From: JANPCX01 sp031431125
GTDB taxonomy: Bacteria > Pseudomonadota > Gammaproteobacteria > Burkholderiales > Burkholderiaceae_C
NCBI GenBank assembly: GCA_031431125.1
Contig: JANPCX010000070.1
Span: 1 to 33,032 of the forward strand
Direction of reading: 5' to 3'
DNA: 33,032 nucleotides
The first letter of the stretch is position 1. Every line of letters starts with the position of its first letter. A program made the position numbers and the translations under genes. The notes below the pieces were generated by a model. It made no database searches. It had not been told where the DNA came from and saw only the letters and a program-made list of their open reading frames with translations. Of this stretch, positions 14,264 through 21,391 are shown piece by piece.

Positions 14264-15670
14264 TTAGCCACCTGACGAAGCAGAACACTTGGGAGGTGCT
14301 TTGAGCAGTCCCCAGCCGTAAAGTGGGTCATGTCCACGCGCACCCAAGTCGGTGGCCCTGAGTTTCAAAGCGTTGTTGAGTTCAGGCAAGGTTTTTGCGC
14401 CTTGTTGTTTGAGCACGGCCACACTGGCGGTGACGAAGGGTGCGGCAAAAGAGGTACCGGTGTGGAAGGTGCCATTTCCTTGTGTGGGGGCGTACACCTC
14501 AACACCCGGCGCTGCCAGGGTAATGTGACGCCCGCGATTGGCTCGTGAATACAAGCGGCGGCGAACATCCAGTGCTGTCACGGCGATGACATCAGGATAA
14601 GCCGCAGGGTAGGCCGGTGTAGCGCCTGGCCCGTCGTTGCCAGCGGACGCCACCACGGAAACGCCCCGAGCCAGTGCTTTTTCAATGGCACTTCGCAGCA
14701 AGTCGTTTTTGGGGCCAGCCAAACTCATGTTGATGACTGCTACACGATGCGACAAAAGCCAGTCGAGGCCTTCGGCAATGAAAGTGGCAGAGGCCACCTT
14801 TTGACCGTTTTTCAACGTGACAAACACGTCAGCAGCGTACAGCCGTGCGTGGGGCAGAAGGCCTTTAGTTGGGTGGTCGCGCCCGGCGAGCAATGCAGCG
14901 ACGGCGCTGCCGTGGCCGGTGTCTGCACTGGCGCTGCCGCCATGAAATGATTTGCTCTGCAACCGCCCGCTGGAGACGCCGGCTTGTTGTGCGTTCACGG
15001 CCCCGTCGATCATGCCAATGCGTGTGGTGATCCGGCAGCGTTCTGTTTGTTCTTCGGGCCAGTTCACCATCGAATATGACGCACATTGTTTGCCAGTGCA
15101 CCGCACGGGCGTTGGCCCTTGTGTCAAACGGTAGACGTGGTTCAGGTCAAATTGTCCTGGGGCCACCTCTCGGTTGAGCAAACGCACTGCGCGCATCTCG
15201 CTCATGCCAGAAGGCACTTGCAGGCGGGTGTAGTCGATACCGACGGCGGGCAAGGCCTGAGAACGGATGATGCTGAAGTTGCGTTTCTGCAGCTCGCGGA
15301 TCTGGGCCCGCGTCAGGTTCAATCCCAATACCTCGCCCCGCACCGCGTTGCCACCGCCTTGCAGTGTCGGTGCAGCCAGGGTAAGCACTGGAGAGATATC
15401 GGTTCCGCCGCCGCCAGTCCCGGCGCTGCTGTCCGCACTGCTACCGGGGGAATCCGAGCTCGTGCCGGTGTTACCACTGCTGCCGGGGGAACCAGAGCTC
15501 GCGCCAGCGTTACCACTGCTGTCGCTATCGCTATCGCTGTCGCTGTCGCTGTCATCGGCCATGGCGTGGCGCAATCCGAAACTGGCTTGTTGCGGCCAAA
15601 GCCAATGTGCGCACAGCGACATGCACATCCAAACAAGGCAAAGAAAAAGAATGCGCATCGGTGATTTCAT
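14264..15670 (-). CDS. Secreted S8 (subtilisin-family) serine protease with Asp-Ser-rich N-terminus
   Basis: 468 aa from the ATG at 15670. A hydrophobic signal segment (RILFLCLVWMCMSLCAHWL, 6-24) is followed by a low-complexity linker (residues 39-90) with DS repeats and Gly/Ser-rich stretches. The catalytic residues are complete: Asp222 (IGMIDGAV), His253 (TGHGSAVAALLAG), Asn345 (oxyanion, ASAGNDGPG) and Ser407 (GTSFAAP). Cys191, Cys196 and Cys212 could form disulfides. It is the last gene of the minus-strand unit with the ABC exporter, ATPase and hydrolase. A longer frame starts at 15748, 17 bases after the ABC stop, but lacks a leading signal peptide. Probably periplasmic or exported; target unknown. 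Confidence 0.9.
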   Translation of the reverse strand: MKSPMRILFLCLVWMCMSLCAHWLWPQQASFGLRHAMADDSDSDSDSDSDSSGNAGASSGSPGSSGNTGTSSDSPGSSADSSAGTGGGGTDISPVLTLAAPTLQGGGNAVRGEVLGLNLTRAQIRELQKRNFSIIRSQALPAVGIDYTRLQVPSGMSEMRAVRLLNREVAPGQFDLNHVYRLTQGPTPVRCTGKQCASYSMVNWPEEQTERCRITTRIGMIDGAVNAQQAGVSSGRLQSKSFHGGSASADTGHGSAVAALLAGRDHPTKGLLPHARLYAADVFVTLKNGQKVASATFIAEGLDWLLSHRVAVINMSLAGPKNDLLRSAIEKALARGVSVVASAGNDGPGATPAYPAAYPDVIAVTALDVRRRLYSRANRGRHITLAAPGVEVYAPTQGNGTFHTGTSFAAPFVTASVAVLKQQGAKTLPELNNALKLRATDLGARGHDPLYGWGLLKAPPKCSASSGG

Positions 15671-15764
15671 GGCTTGTGTGCTCAAAAGAATGACGTTCTT
15701 GAATGTTTCATTGGATGACTCGAAGCATAGATATCTTCTCGCGAGCACGCATGCAAATAGCCAA

Positions 15765-17690
15765 TCAGGTCAGTCTCGCGAGACCAGTTGGCCGCGTTGG
15801 CGAATGGCCTACAGGATCGTGGCGATCTCGAAGAACATCGTTGCAAGAGACGTGCAGCACATTGTGTTCGAGCTGCCAGCGTTCGTGGTGGTGCAAAGAT
15901 ACCGTGGAGTCGCGGCTGGCATACACGACCGTACTGGGACTACTGACCAACCAGGCCTCAAAGGGCGCGAGATGCTCGTTGTCCAGCAAGTCATCCAAGT
16001 CATCAATGAGTACCAAATCGGCTCCACACAGCATCGCACGAACGAGCAGTATGCGCCGTGCCTCTGCGGTGGACAGGTTGCTACCGCAGCGTGACACCCT
16101 GCCTTGCAGCCCACCTAAACGCCGCCACAAGGGTTCTAGCCCAAAGGCCACGACGGCCGCTTGAATGCTGTCATCGTGGGGACGGGTGACTGCTCCCAGT
16201 GTCAGGTTGCGTCGTAGGCTGCCTGACAGCAAGACCGACTGGGCACCCAGGTAGTGGATGGACAGTCGAGAGCGTTTGTCGACCTTGCTGCTGTTTTGCG
16301 TGTCTGCATACTCCACGAGTCCGCTGTCAGCGCTGACCAGGCCAGCCAACAAGCGCAACAAGCTGCTTTTTCCAGCGCCCATGGGGCCCTGCAGGCCAAT
16401 CTTATTGCCACGCAGCAGCACATGGGTGATGGGTGCCAGCGCGGCGACCTGCACTTGCAACAAGCGCAACAACGTGGGGCGAGGTCGATTTCGGTCGCAG
16501 GAGTCGGTTCGTGTTTTGTCCATGTGTTGTGGCGACCGAGGAGGTGTTGCCAACACTTCCCACAAGCGGCGTCGAGAGGCGGCCCAGGCGGCTTGTTGGT
16601 CCAGCGCCAGCGCCAGATCCCGCAGTGCGGGCATCAGCAAACCTACGGCGGCCAGTGTGGCGGCCATGTTGGCTGCTGAAGTGCCGGTGAGAAAACCAGT
16701 GGCCAATACCAGGGGGATGGCCAAAGCGCGCACCACATCGGGAACCAAACGCAGGCCGGATGAGCGCCACCGCCGCGCCACGGCTAAGCGTGCGAGGCGC
16801 TCGGCGTGGCGATTCATCGATTCGCCTTCGCGCCCCAGCCTGCGCGCCAGTTTGAGCGCTTGGGCATGCATCACCCTTTCGCTGACAAAGGCTGACAAAC
16901 GCGCGCGTCCGCTGCGTAGACGTCGGTGTGAGGTGGTCAGCCCCCGAGCCATCAGCAGCAGCGCCACCACGCCCAAGACCGCCGTCAGCGTGACGCCCAG
17001 CGCCAGCCAGGGGTGAATCCACACTATCAACAGCGTCAACACCACAGGCAAGGTGATCGCTGCGGAGAACATCCTCACTTGGCCCCGGCTGACCCAGGTG
17101 CGCAGCGCACCCATGTCGCCGAGCAAGCGCTGGGTTAACAGCGAAGTGGTGCGTGGTGTTGTGTGGACGGGGCTGGTCACGTGGGCCAGGCACACGAAGA
17201 GCTGTGAGCGCACTGCATTGGCGTAGTGATGCCCCAACTTTTCGGCCAGGCCGCGTTCAACCCAACGACTCAGCGCAATGGCCGCCCCGGCCGCTGCAAT
17301 CAGCAGCAGTGCGTTGACCGGCATATCCAGTCCATCGTGCAAGGCCACAAAACTCCACCGCACCCCCAGCGCCAACAAACCCGCCGCCAGCGCTTGGCAC
17401 AGCGCCAACAGCGCAATTTGTGCCAACAGCAGTTGGCGCCCTGCCGCCCACAGCGCTGGTGGAGATGGTGCAGCCTCGGTGCCGCCGCTATGCCGCACGG
17501 TATGAGGGATGGCGCTGAACCATGCTGCATTCCATCTGGTTTTGATGGCTTGCAGCTTCACCGGCCACTGGCTGCAAAAGTGGCGCAGCACGGCGCCGGC
17601 GCCCGCCAGGTCAGGCGTTTTGTCAACGCTTGGTCCCGACATGGCCCTTGTGGCAGGCCCGGGGTGAAATCTGCGCGCCAGATTCAGCAT
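15765..17690 (-). CDS. ABC exporter (fused membrane and ATPase domains) with degenerate NBD
   Basis: 641 aa. A transmembrane region spans about 85-355 (segments near 88-110, 125-142, 210-228, 231-248, 322-352), then a nucleotide-binding domain with intact Walker A GPMGAGKSS (435-443). The other motifs are altered: signature NLSTAEA (538-544) instead of LSGGQ; Walker B LVLIDD (559-564) with Asp564 where the catalytic Glu is expected; H-loop VVYASRD (588-594) with no His. Hydrolysis may be weak or need a partner, but no second exporter is encoded nearby. The first 80 residues are polar, with no signal. Its ATG overlaps the stop of the P-loop gene (ATGCTGA), so the two are translationally coupled. 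Substrate unknown. Confidence 0.85.
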   Translation of the reverse strand: MLNLARRFHPGPATRAMSGPSVDKTPDLAGAGAVLRHFCSQWPVKLQAIKTRWNAAWFSAIPHTVRHSGGTEAAPSPPALWAAGRQLLLAQIALLALCQALAAGLLALGVRWSFVALHDGLDMPVNALLLIAAAGAAIALSRWVERGLAEKLGHHYANAVRSQLFVCLAHVTSPVHTTPRTTSLLTQRLLGDMGALRTWVSRGQVRMFSAAITLPVVLTLLIVWIHPWLALGVTLTAVLGVVALLLMARGLTTSHRRLRSGRARLSAFVSERVMHAQALKLARRLGREGESMNRHAERLARLAVARRWRSSGLRLVPDVVRALAIPLVLATGFLTGTSAANMAATLAAVGLLMPALRDLALALDQQAAWAASRRRLWEVLATPPRSPQHMDKTRTDSCDRNRPRPTLLRLLQVQVAALAPITHVLLRGNKIGLQGPMGAGKSSLLRLLAGLVSADSGLVEYADTQNSSKVDKRSRLSIHYLGAQSVLLSGSLRRNLTLGAVTRPHDDSIQAAVVAFGLEPLWRRLGGLQGRVSRCGSNLSTAEARRILLVRAMLCGADLVLIDDLDDLLDNEHLAPFEAWLVSSPSTVVYASRDSTVSLHHHERWQLEHNVLHVSCNDVLRDRHDPVGHSPTRPTGLARLT

Positions 17691-18748
17691 GACGTGGCCA
17701 CCATGTTTTCCATTTGGTGCAGCAGGCTCGCTGCTTGCGCCGGGTCACGCAGGGTTTCGCGGGACAGCACTTTCAAGCCGGTGGCCGCTTCAGCCTCCAG
17801 CGCGTTCAATGGTGATGCGCTGATCAGGCCCGTCAATGCCGTCGGTTTAAGTCCCAGCGATGCCATGTGGTGCTGACCCCCCAGGGCGGCCAGCGCATCG
17901 GGTGCGGCAAACAAAAATCCGGCGAATTTGTCGCGCACATCGGCGCGTTCCAACATGGCCTGGGTTTCACGTTGCAGCACGCCATCGGCAAATTCCACCA
18001 CGGCCACTTCACAGTCTGCTTGTGAGGCGGCTCCCAACATATCGTTCAGCCCATTCACCAACCGTGGCAGGGGCTGCAAGTAGGTGGAGACCATGCCGGC
18101 GTCGGTGAAGTCCGTCACAAAGCTGGCACCGGCATCGTGGTAGGCCAACCAATCACCAAACGCACCGGTGCCGGTGACCTTGATCGCCGCGACGCGGTAA
18201 CCGGCTCCTTCCAAGCCGTGAACCAAGGAGGCTACCGCCGAGGTTTTGCCTGCGTTCATCGAGGCCCCCACCACGCCAATCACTGTGAGCCCGGCAGATT
18301 TGGGAGGGCTCGGAGCGGCGTAGCGCTGCAAATTGAGGGTCTGGCCCGCGCTGTCGCACAACAGTCCCAAGGGCTCCACCCGCGTGGGTGCTTTCATCCG
18401 GGCGTGTTTTTTTCGCATCTGCCCGAGGCAGCCACCGCCTGCCAGCAAGTCACTGCCGTCGGCCGACAGCAAGGCCACGCCTTCAAACTGGTCGCTGGCA
18501 TAACGCGCACCGCAAGCCACCACGATGAGGTCGCCATCGTACAAATCACTGGGGCGGCCATCGGCCAGTTGCAAGCGGGGGTGGGAACCCACCGACATGA
18601 TCCGGCCGATGACCAGGTCACCAGAAATCGCTTCCTCCACCCGGGTGGAGCAGGACACAGCATCGGTTTTGACGACGCGGCGAGTGGAGAAGGCCCACTT
18701 GGCCGTTTTGAGCGTGTTTTGCAAGATGCGGGTTTGTTCGTTTTTCAT
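17684..18748 (-). CDS. Uncharacterised P-loop ATPase with N-terminal small domain
   Basis: 354 aa from ATG 18748 (ribosome binding site AAGGAA). The N-terminal half (about 40-145) holds LVIGRIMSVGSHPRLQLADG, YDGDLIVVACGARYASDQFE and LLAGGGCLGQM, a beta-rich region I cannot place. The C-terminal half is a P-loop NTPase: GVVGASMNAGKTS (158-170), VAAIKVTGTGAFGDWLAYHD and VAVVEFADG (Walker-B-like, 248-256). The layout recalls dethiobiotin-synthetase/MobB-type ATPases or the P-loop half of DUF1611 proteins, and is soluble. Strict coupling to the ABC exporter (4-base overlap) suggests it works on the same substrate. I do not recognise a characterised homologue, so function is left open. Confidence 0.72.
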   Translation of the reverse strand: MKNEQTRILQNTLKTAKWAFSTRRVVKTDAVSCSTRVEEAISGDLVIGRIMSVGSHPRLQLADGRPSDLYDGDLIVVACGARYASDQFEGVALLSADGSDLLAGGGCLGQMRKKHARMKAPTRVEPLGLLCDSAGQTLNLQRYAAPSPPKSAGLTVIGVVGASMNAGKTSAVASLVHGLEGAGYRVAAIKVTGTGAFGDWLAYHDAGASFVTDFTDAGMVSTYLQPLPRLVNGLNDMLGAASQADCEVAVVEFADGVLQRETQAMLERADVRDKFAGFLFAAPDALAALGGQHHMASLGLKPTALTGLISASPLNALEAEAATGLKVLSRETLRDPAQAASLLHQMENMVATSC

Positions 18749-18840
18749 GACAGGTTTCCTTGATGAAGAATGTCTTTTCAGACGAGGGGGTGAAATAGAG
18801 ACCAGTAACAGTGGTGTGAGCACCGAGGCATCGAGCCTTC

Positions 18841-19740
18841 TCACGCCACGCACATGGCCCGTGGCTCGGCAAAAAACGTGTGGACCTTAGGCAGCGCGTG
18901 CGGGGCCAAGTGGGCTGTTTGCGGTTGAGGCATGGCCAGTCGACTGAGCAAGCCTGAGCGCATGCACTGCCGAAAGTCGTGCCCGGCCTCGGGCAGCACA
19001 TGCAGATCAATCTGCGCCTTGATGCCACGTTGCAATGCGCATTCACGTAGCACCGTGGACCAGCGTGTGGCACGCGCCAAACGGTGGGCACCCTGTTGCT
19101 CGTTGAGGGCATCGTTGTCTCGGGTCAGTGGATCCACCTGGTTGTCCAGTTCGCCCACCGCCACGTTGATGGGGATTTGCAAGAACCGATCCAAATTGCC
19201 AGCGGCAATGCCCCCCAGGCTGAGGCGGCGGCGTGGCGGGGAGCCCAAGCCGCATGGGAAGAGTTGCTCGTCCGGCCAGGTGTACCAGCCGGCGGAGCAC
19301 ACCGTGAGACCTTCCAGGCGGTGGGGGTGCAGCATGGCAAAGCGGTGCGCAAATTGCGCTCCGCCCGAGTAACCGAACAACGACACTTTGCGTGTGTTCA
19401 CTCCCCACACAAAAGACACGGTTTCCAACAAGGTGAGCAGCGCCAGATCGGGGCGACGGCCACGGGTGGCCATTCGCTGGTAGCCCGCCCAGGCTTTTTC
19501 ATCAAACAACGGTGCAATCACCATGCGTCCTTGGGCGGTGGCGCGCTCCATGTGCAACGCGGCTTGGTTTTTCGCACCCCGGCCCACACCGTGCACGGCC
19601 ACCAGCGGGGGCAGGTTGCGCTTGAGTTTTTCGGGAACCACCACCCAGCAGTCCAAGCCTTGCGTCAAGCGGGCTGGTAAGCGCTGCAGGGCCGTGGGGG
19701 CCACGGTGGGCAGGTTAGAGTTCAGCACGATCGGGTTCAT
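18841..19740 (-). CDS. Alpha/beta hydrolase (PHB-depolymerase/esterase-like)
   Basis: 299 aa. The triad is complete: Ser125 in GYSGG (LFGYSGGAQFAHRF), Asp199 in VGELDNQVDP and His254 in PEAGHDF. The oxyanion region is VAVHGVGR (48-55). Topology resembles extracellular PHB-depolymerase/feruloyl-esterase-like hydrolases, but no classical signal peptide is visible, so it is probably cytosolic. Start at ATG 19740 with GGA seven bases upstream; a GTG 21 bases further up (19761) is less likely. It is the first gene of the minus-strand unit and lies 92 bases upstream of the P-loop ATPase. The substrate may be an ester or lactone handled by the neighbouring exporter; this is inference. Confidence 0.82.
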   Translation of the reverse strand: MNPIVLNSNLPTVAPTALQRLPARLTQGLDCWVVVPEKLKRNLPPLVAVHGVGRGAKNQAALHMERATAQGRMVIAPLFDEKAWAGYQRMATRGRRPDLALLTLLETVSFVWGVNTRKVSLFGYSGGAQFAHRFAMLHPHRLEGLTVCSAGWYTWPDEQLFPCGLGSPPRRRLSLGGIAAGNLDRFLQIPINVAVGELDNQVDPLTRDNDALNEQQGAHRLARATRWSTVLRECALQRGIKAQIDLHVLPEAGHDFRQCMRSGLLSRLAMPQPQTAHLAPHALPKVHTFFAEPRAMCVA

Positions 19741-19787
19741 GATCAGTCCTTTCAAAGTCACCCAGCGAGTCGGGTTGTTGAGCGGAC

Positions 19788-19813
19788 AACGGTCACGCAG
19801 CCGTGCTTATTCC
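19788..19813 (-). promoter_or_regulatory. Candidate ECF-type promoter of the hydrolase operon
   Basis: On the minus strand GGAAT (19813-19809) is followed after 17 bases by CGTT (19791-19788), about 47 bases before the hydrolase ATG. GGAA/CGTT with 16-17 bases between is a known ECF promoter layout (EcfG-type: GGAAC-N16/17-CGTT). A matching motif faces the other way in front of the sigma gene. Confidence 0.42.
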
Positions 19814-19885
19814 GAGCGTTTCATTTATTTACGATTCGGCAACTGGGGGGGGCGCAGGCCTTTTGTTTGTTGATCACAGCTTGAT

Positions 19886-19910
19886 GGAATTTTTTTCGTC
19901 CTGGCACGTT
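19886..19910 (+). promoter_or_regulatory. Candidate autoregulatory ECF promoter of the sigma gene
   Basis: GGAAT (19886-19890) and CGTT (19907-19910) are separated by 16 bases; the ATG of the sigma factor follows 25 bases later. It has the same two blocks as the divergent motif at 19788-19813. ECF sigma factors commonly transcribe their own operon. Confidence 0.45.
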
Positions 19911-19935
19911 TTCATTTCAATACAACTTTTCATTC

Positions 19936-20463
19936 ATGACCGACGTTCGCGATGACATGGTGGCCCTGTTGCCCCGACTGCGCCGGTTTGCCCGAGGGTT
20001 GGCCGGGCATCCCGAGGACGCCGACGACCTGGTTCAAGAGGCCTGTGAGCGGGCGCTGGCGCGACTGGATCAGTGGGAAGCCGGTACGCGACTGGACAGT
20101 TGGATGTACCGCATCATTCAAAACCTGTGGTTTGACCGGGTGCGTGGCCGCAAAGTGCGCGGCGAGCAGTTGGATGAGGAGGCGCTGGAGCACCATGCCG
20201 ATGACCATGCCCACCGACTGCCCGAGGTGCGCAGTTCGGTGGCCAAGGTGCTTGCCTGCATGGAACACCTCAGTCCAGAACACAAGGAGTTGGTGATGTT
20301 GGTCTGTGTGGAAGAGTGCTCTTACAAAGATGCCGCCGAGGTGTTGAGCATTCCCTTGGGTACGGTGATGAGTCGTTTAACCCGCGCTCGGCTCCAATTG
20401 CATGACTGCGTGCAAGGGGTGTCCAACAAACTACCAACGTCGGGGATGAAGGACGGATCATGA
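19936..20463 (+). CDS. ECF RNA polymerase sigma factor
   Basis: 175 aa with the two conserved regions only. Region 2 (about 8-75) has DADDLVQEACERALARLDQW and DSWMYRIIQNLWFDRVRGRK; region 4 (about 110-160) has LSPEHKELVMLVCVEECSYK, DAAEVLSIPLGTVMSRL and TRARLQL, the helix-turn-helix reading the -35 element. It looks closest to the ECF26 group, which relates to EcfG-type factors, and this fits the GGAAT/CGTT motifs nearby. The stop overlaps the ATG of the anti-sigma gene (ATGA), so production is coupled. No extra C-terminal sensing domain is present; the signal must come through the membrane partner. Confidence 0.93.
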   Translation: MTDVRDDMVALLPRLRRFARGLAGHPEDADDLVQEACERALARLDQWEAGTRLDSWMYRIIQNLWFDRVRGRKVRGEQLDEEALEHHADDHAHRLPEVRSSVAKVLACMEHLSPEHKELVMLVCVEECSYKDAAEVLSIPLGTVMSRLTRARLQLHDCVQGVSNKLPTSGMKDGS

Positions 20464-21275
20464 AACCGCAGGACGTTGAAAAATTGATGGCTTACGCGGA
20501 CGGCGAGTTGGACAGCAAGGAACACGCTGAGGTGCAGGCTTTGCTCGCGAACGACCCACAGGCCCGCGAGACCTTGCAAGCCTTTACGCAAAGCAAACCG
20601 CTGTTGCAGGCGGCGTATCAACCCGTGCTGCAAGAACAGGTGCCGCAGCGACTGCTGGATGCGGTGCGAAGCGCTGCTGGCGCAGCGCCCCTGCAAACGC
20701 CAATCCCTCGTCCCTTGCCTGATGCACCACAGATGCTTCAAGGTAGGCCCGCGGCGCGCCACGGCGCAGACGTTCCACCAGCCATGTCCGCCAACCGGCC
20801 CGTCTACTGGCCGCAACTTGCCACTGCCGCCAGCGTGGCACTGGTGGCGGGCCTTTTGGGTGGGCATTGGTGGGGCGGCCAGGGCGGTAGCCCGCAGGAT
20901 GTCGCTGCGCAGCAGTTCCAGCAGGTGATGCAAACCGCAGCCAGCGGTGAGTCGGTGCGGGGTGCGAGTCAGCACATCACACCCATGGCCAGCTTTCAAA
21001 ATAAAAGCGGCCAGCTCTGCCGCGAGTTTGAACAAGACACGGGCGAGCGCTTGGCCCACGGGCTGGCCTGTAAGACCGCCGACCGATGGGTGGTGGTGAT
21101 CGCGGTCGACCGTGGTCCGCCAACAATCCATGACCCTAAAGCCACCCAATTCAAGCTCGCGGCGGGGGAGGCCGACTTGTTGGCCGCGGCGATCAAGGGT
21201 TTGGATCTAGACGCTGCCCTTTCGCCAGCCGAGGAGCAGGCATGGATTCAAAAGGGCTGGAAAACCGCGCCTTGA
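20460..21275 (+). CDS. Membrane anti-sigma factor
   Basis: 271 aa. The N-terminal cytosolic part (VEKLMAYADGELDSKEHAEV, LLANDPQARETL) is the anti-sigma binding head common in ECF26 partners; it has no HxxxCxxC zinc motif. One membrane helix lies at about 120-140 (QLATAASVALVAGLLGGHWW). The periplasmic part (145-271) includes QNKSGQLCREFEQ and GLACKTADRWVVVIAVDRG, with two Cys that could sense redox or form a disulfide. It is translated with the sigma factor (ATGA overlap). It would hold the sigma factor at the membrane until a periplasmic signal arrives; the signal is unknown. Confidence 0.85.
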   Translation: MKPQDVEKLMAYADGELDSKEHAEVQALLANDPQARETLQAFTQSKPLLQAAYQPVLQEQVPQRLLDAVRSAAGAAPLQTPIPRPLPDAPQMLQGRPAARHGADVPPAMSANRPVYWPQLATAASVALVAGLLGGHWWGGQGGSPQDVAAQQFQQVMQTAASGESVRGASQHITPMASFQNKSGQLCREFEQDTGERLAHGLACKTADRWVVVIAVDRGPPTIHDPKATQFKLAAGEADLLAAAIKGLDLDAALSPAEEQAWIQKGWKTAP

Positions 21276-21276
21276 C

Positions 21277-21378
21277 GAGCGCCCCCCGAATCCAAAGGGC
21301 CGACCAGTGAGTGGACGCATTAAGAAATGGCCTGGCTGGTCGATAACCGGTTGAATGCGTCCGTTGTTGGGGGCGCTC
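21277..21378. repeat. 102-nt nested inverted repeat between anti-sigma and carbonic-anhydrase-like genes
   Basis: Outer arms: GAGCGCCCCC (from 21277) with GGGGGCGCTC (21369-21378), 10 bp perfect. Inner arms: GGACGCATT (21313-21321) with AATGCGTCC (21354-21362), 9 bp perfect. GACCAG (21302-21307) can also pair with CTGGTC (21336-21341) in a competing or pseudoknotted way. It fills nearly all of the 116-base gap and ends 13 bases before the GTG start of the next gene. Confidence 0.6.
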
Positions 21379-21391
21379 TGCTGGAGATGCT

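Noticed and set aside
15520..15560. Simple repeat in the subtilase gene as a phase-variable tract
   Set aside because: The hexamer-like GAC/AGC repeats encode the Asp-Ser linker; changes in codon units would keep the frame, so no on/off switch is implied.
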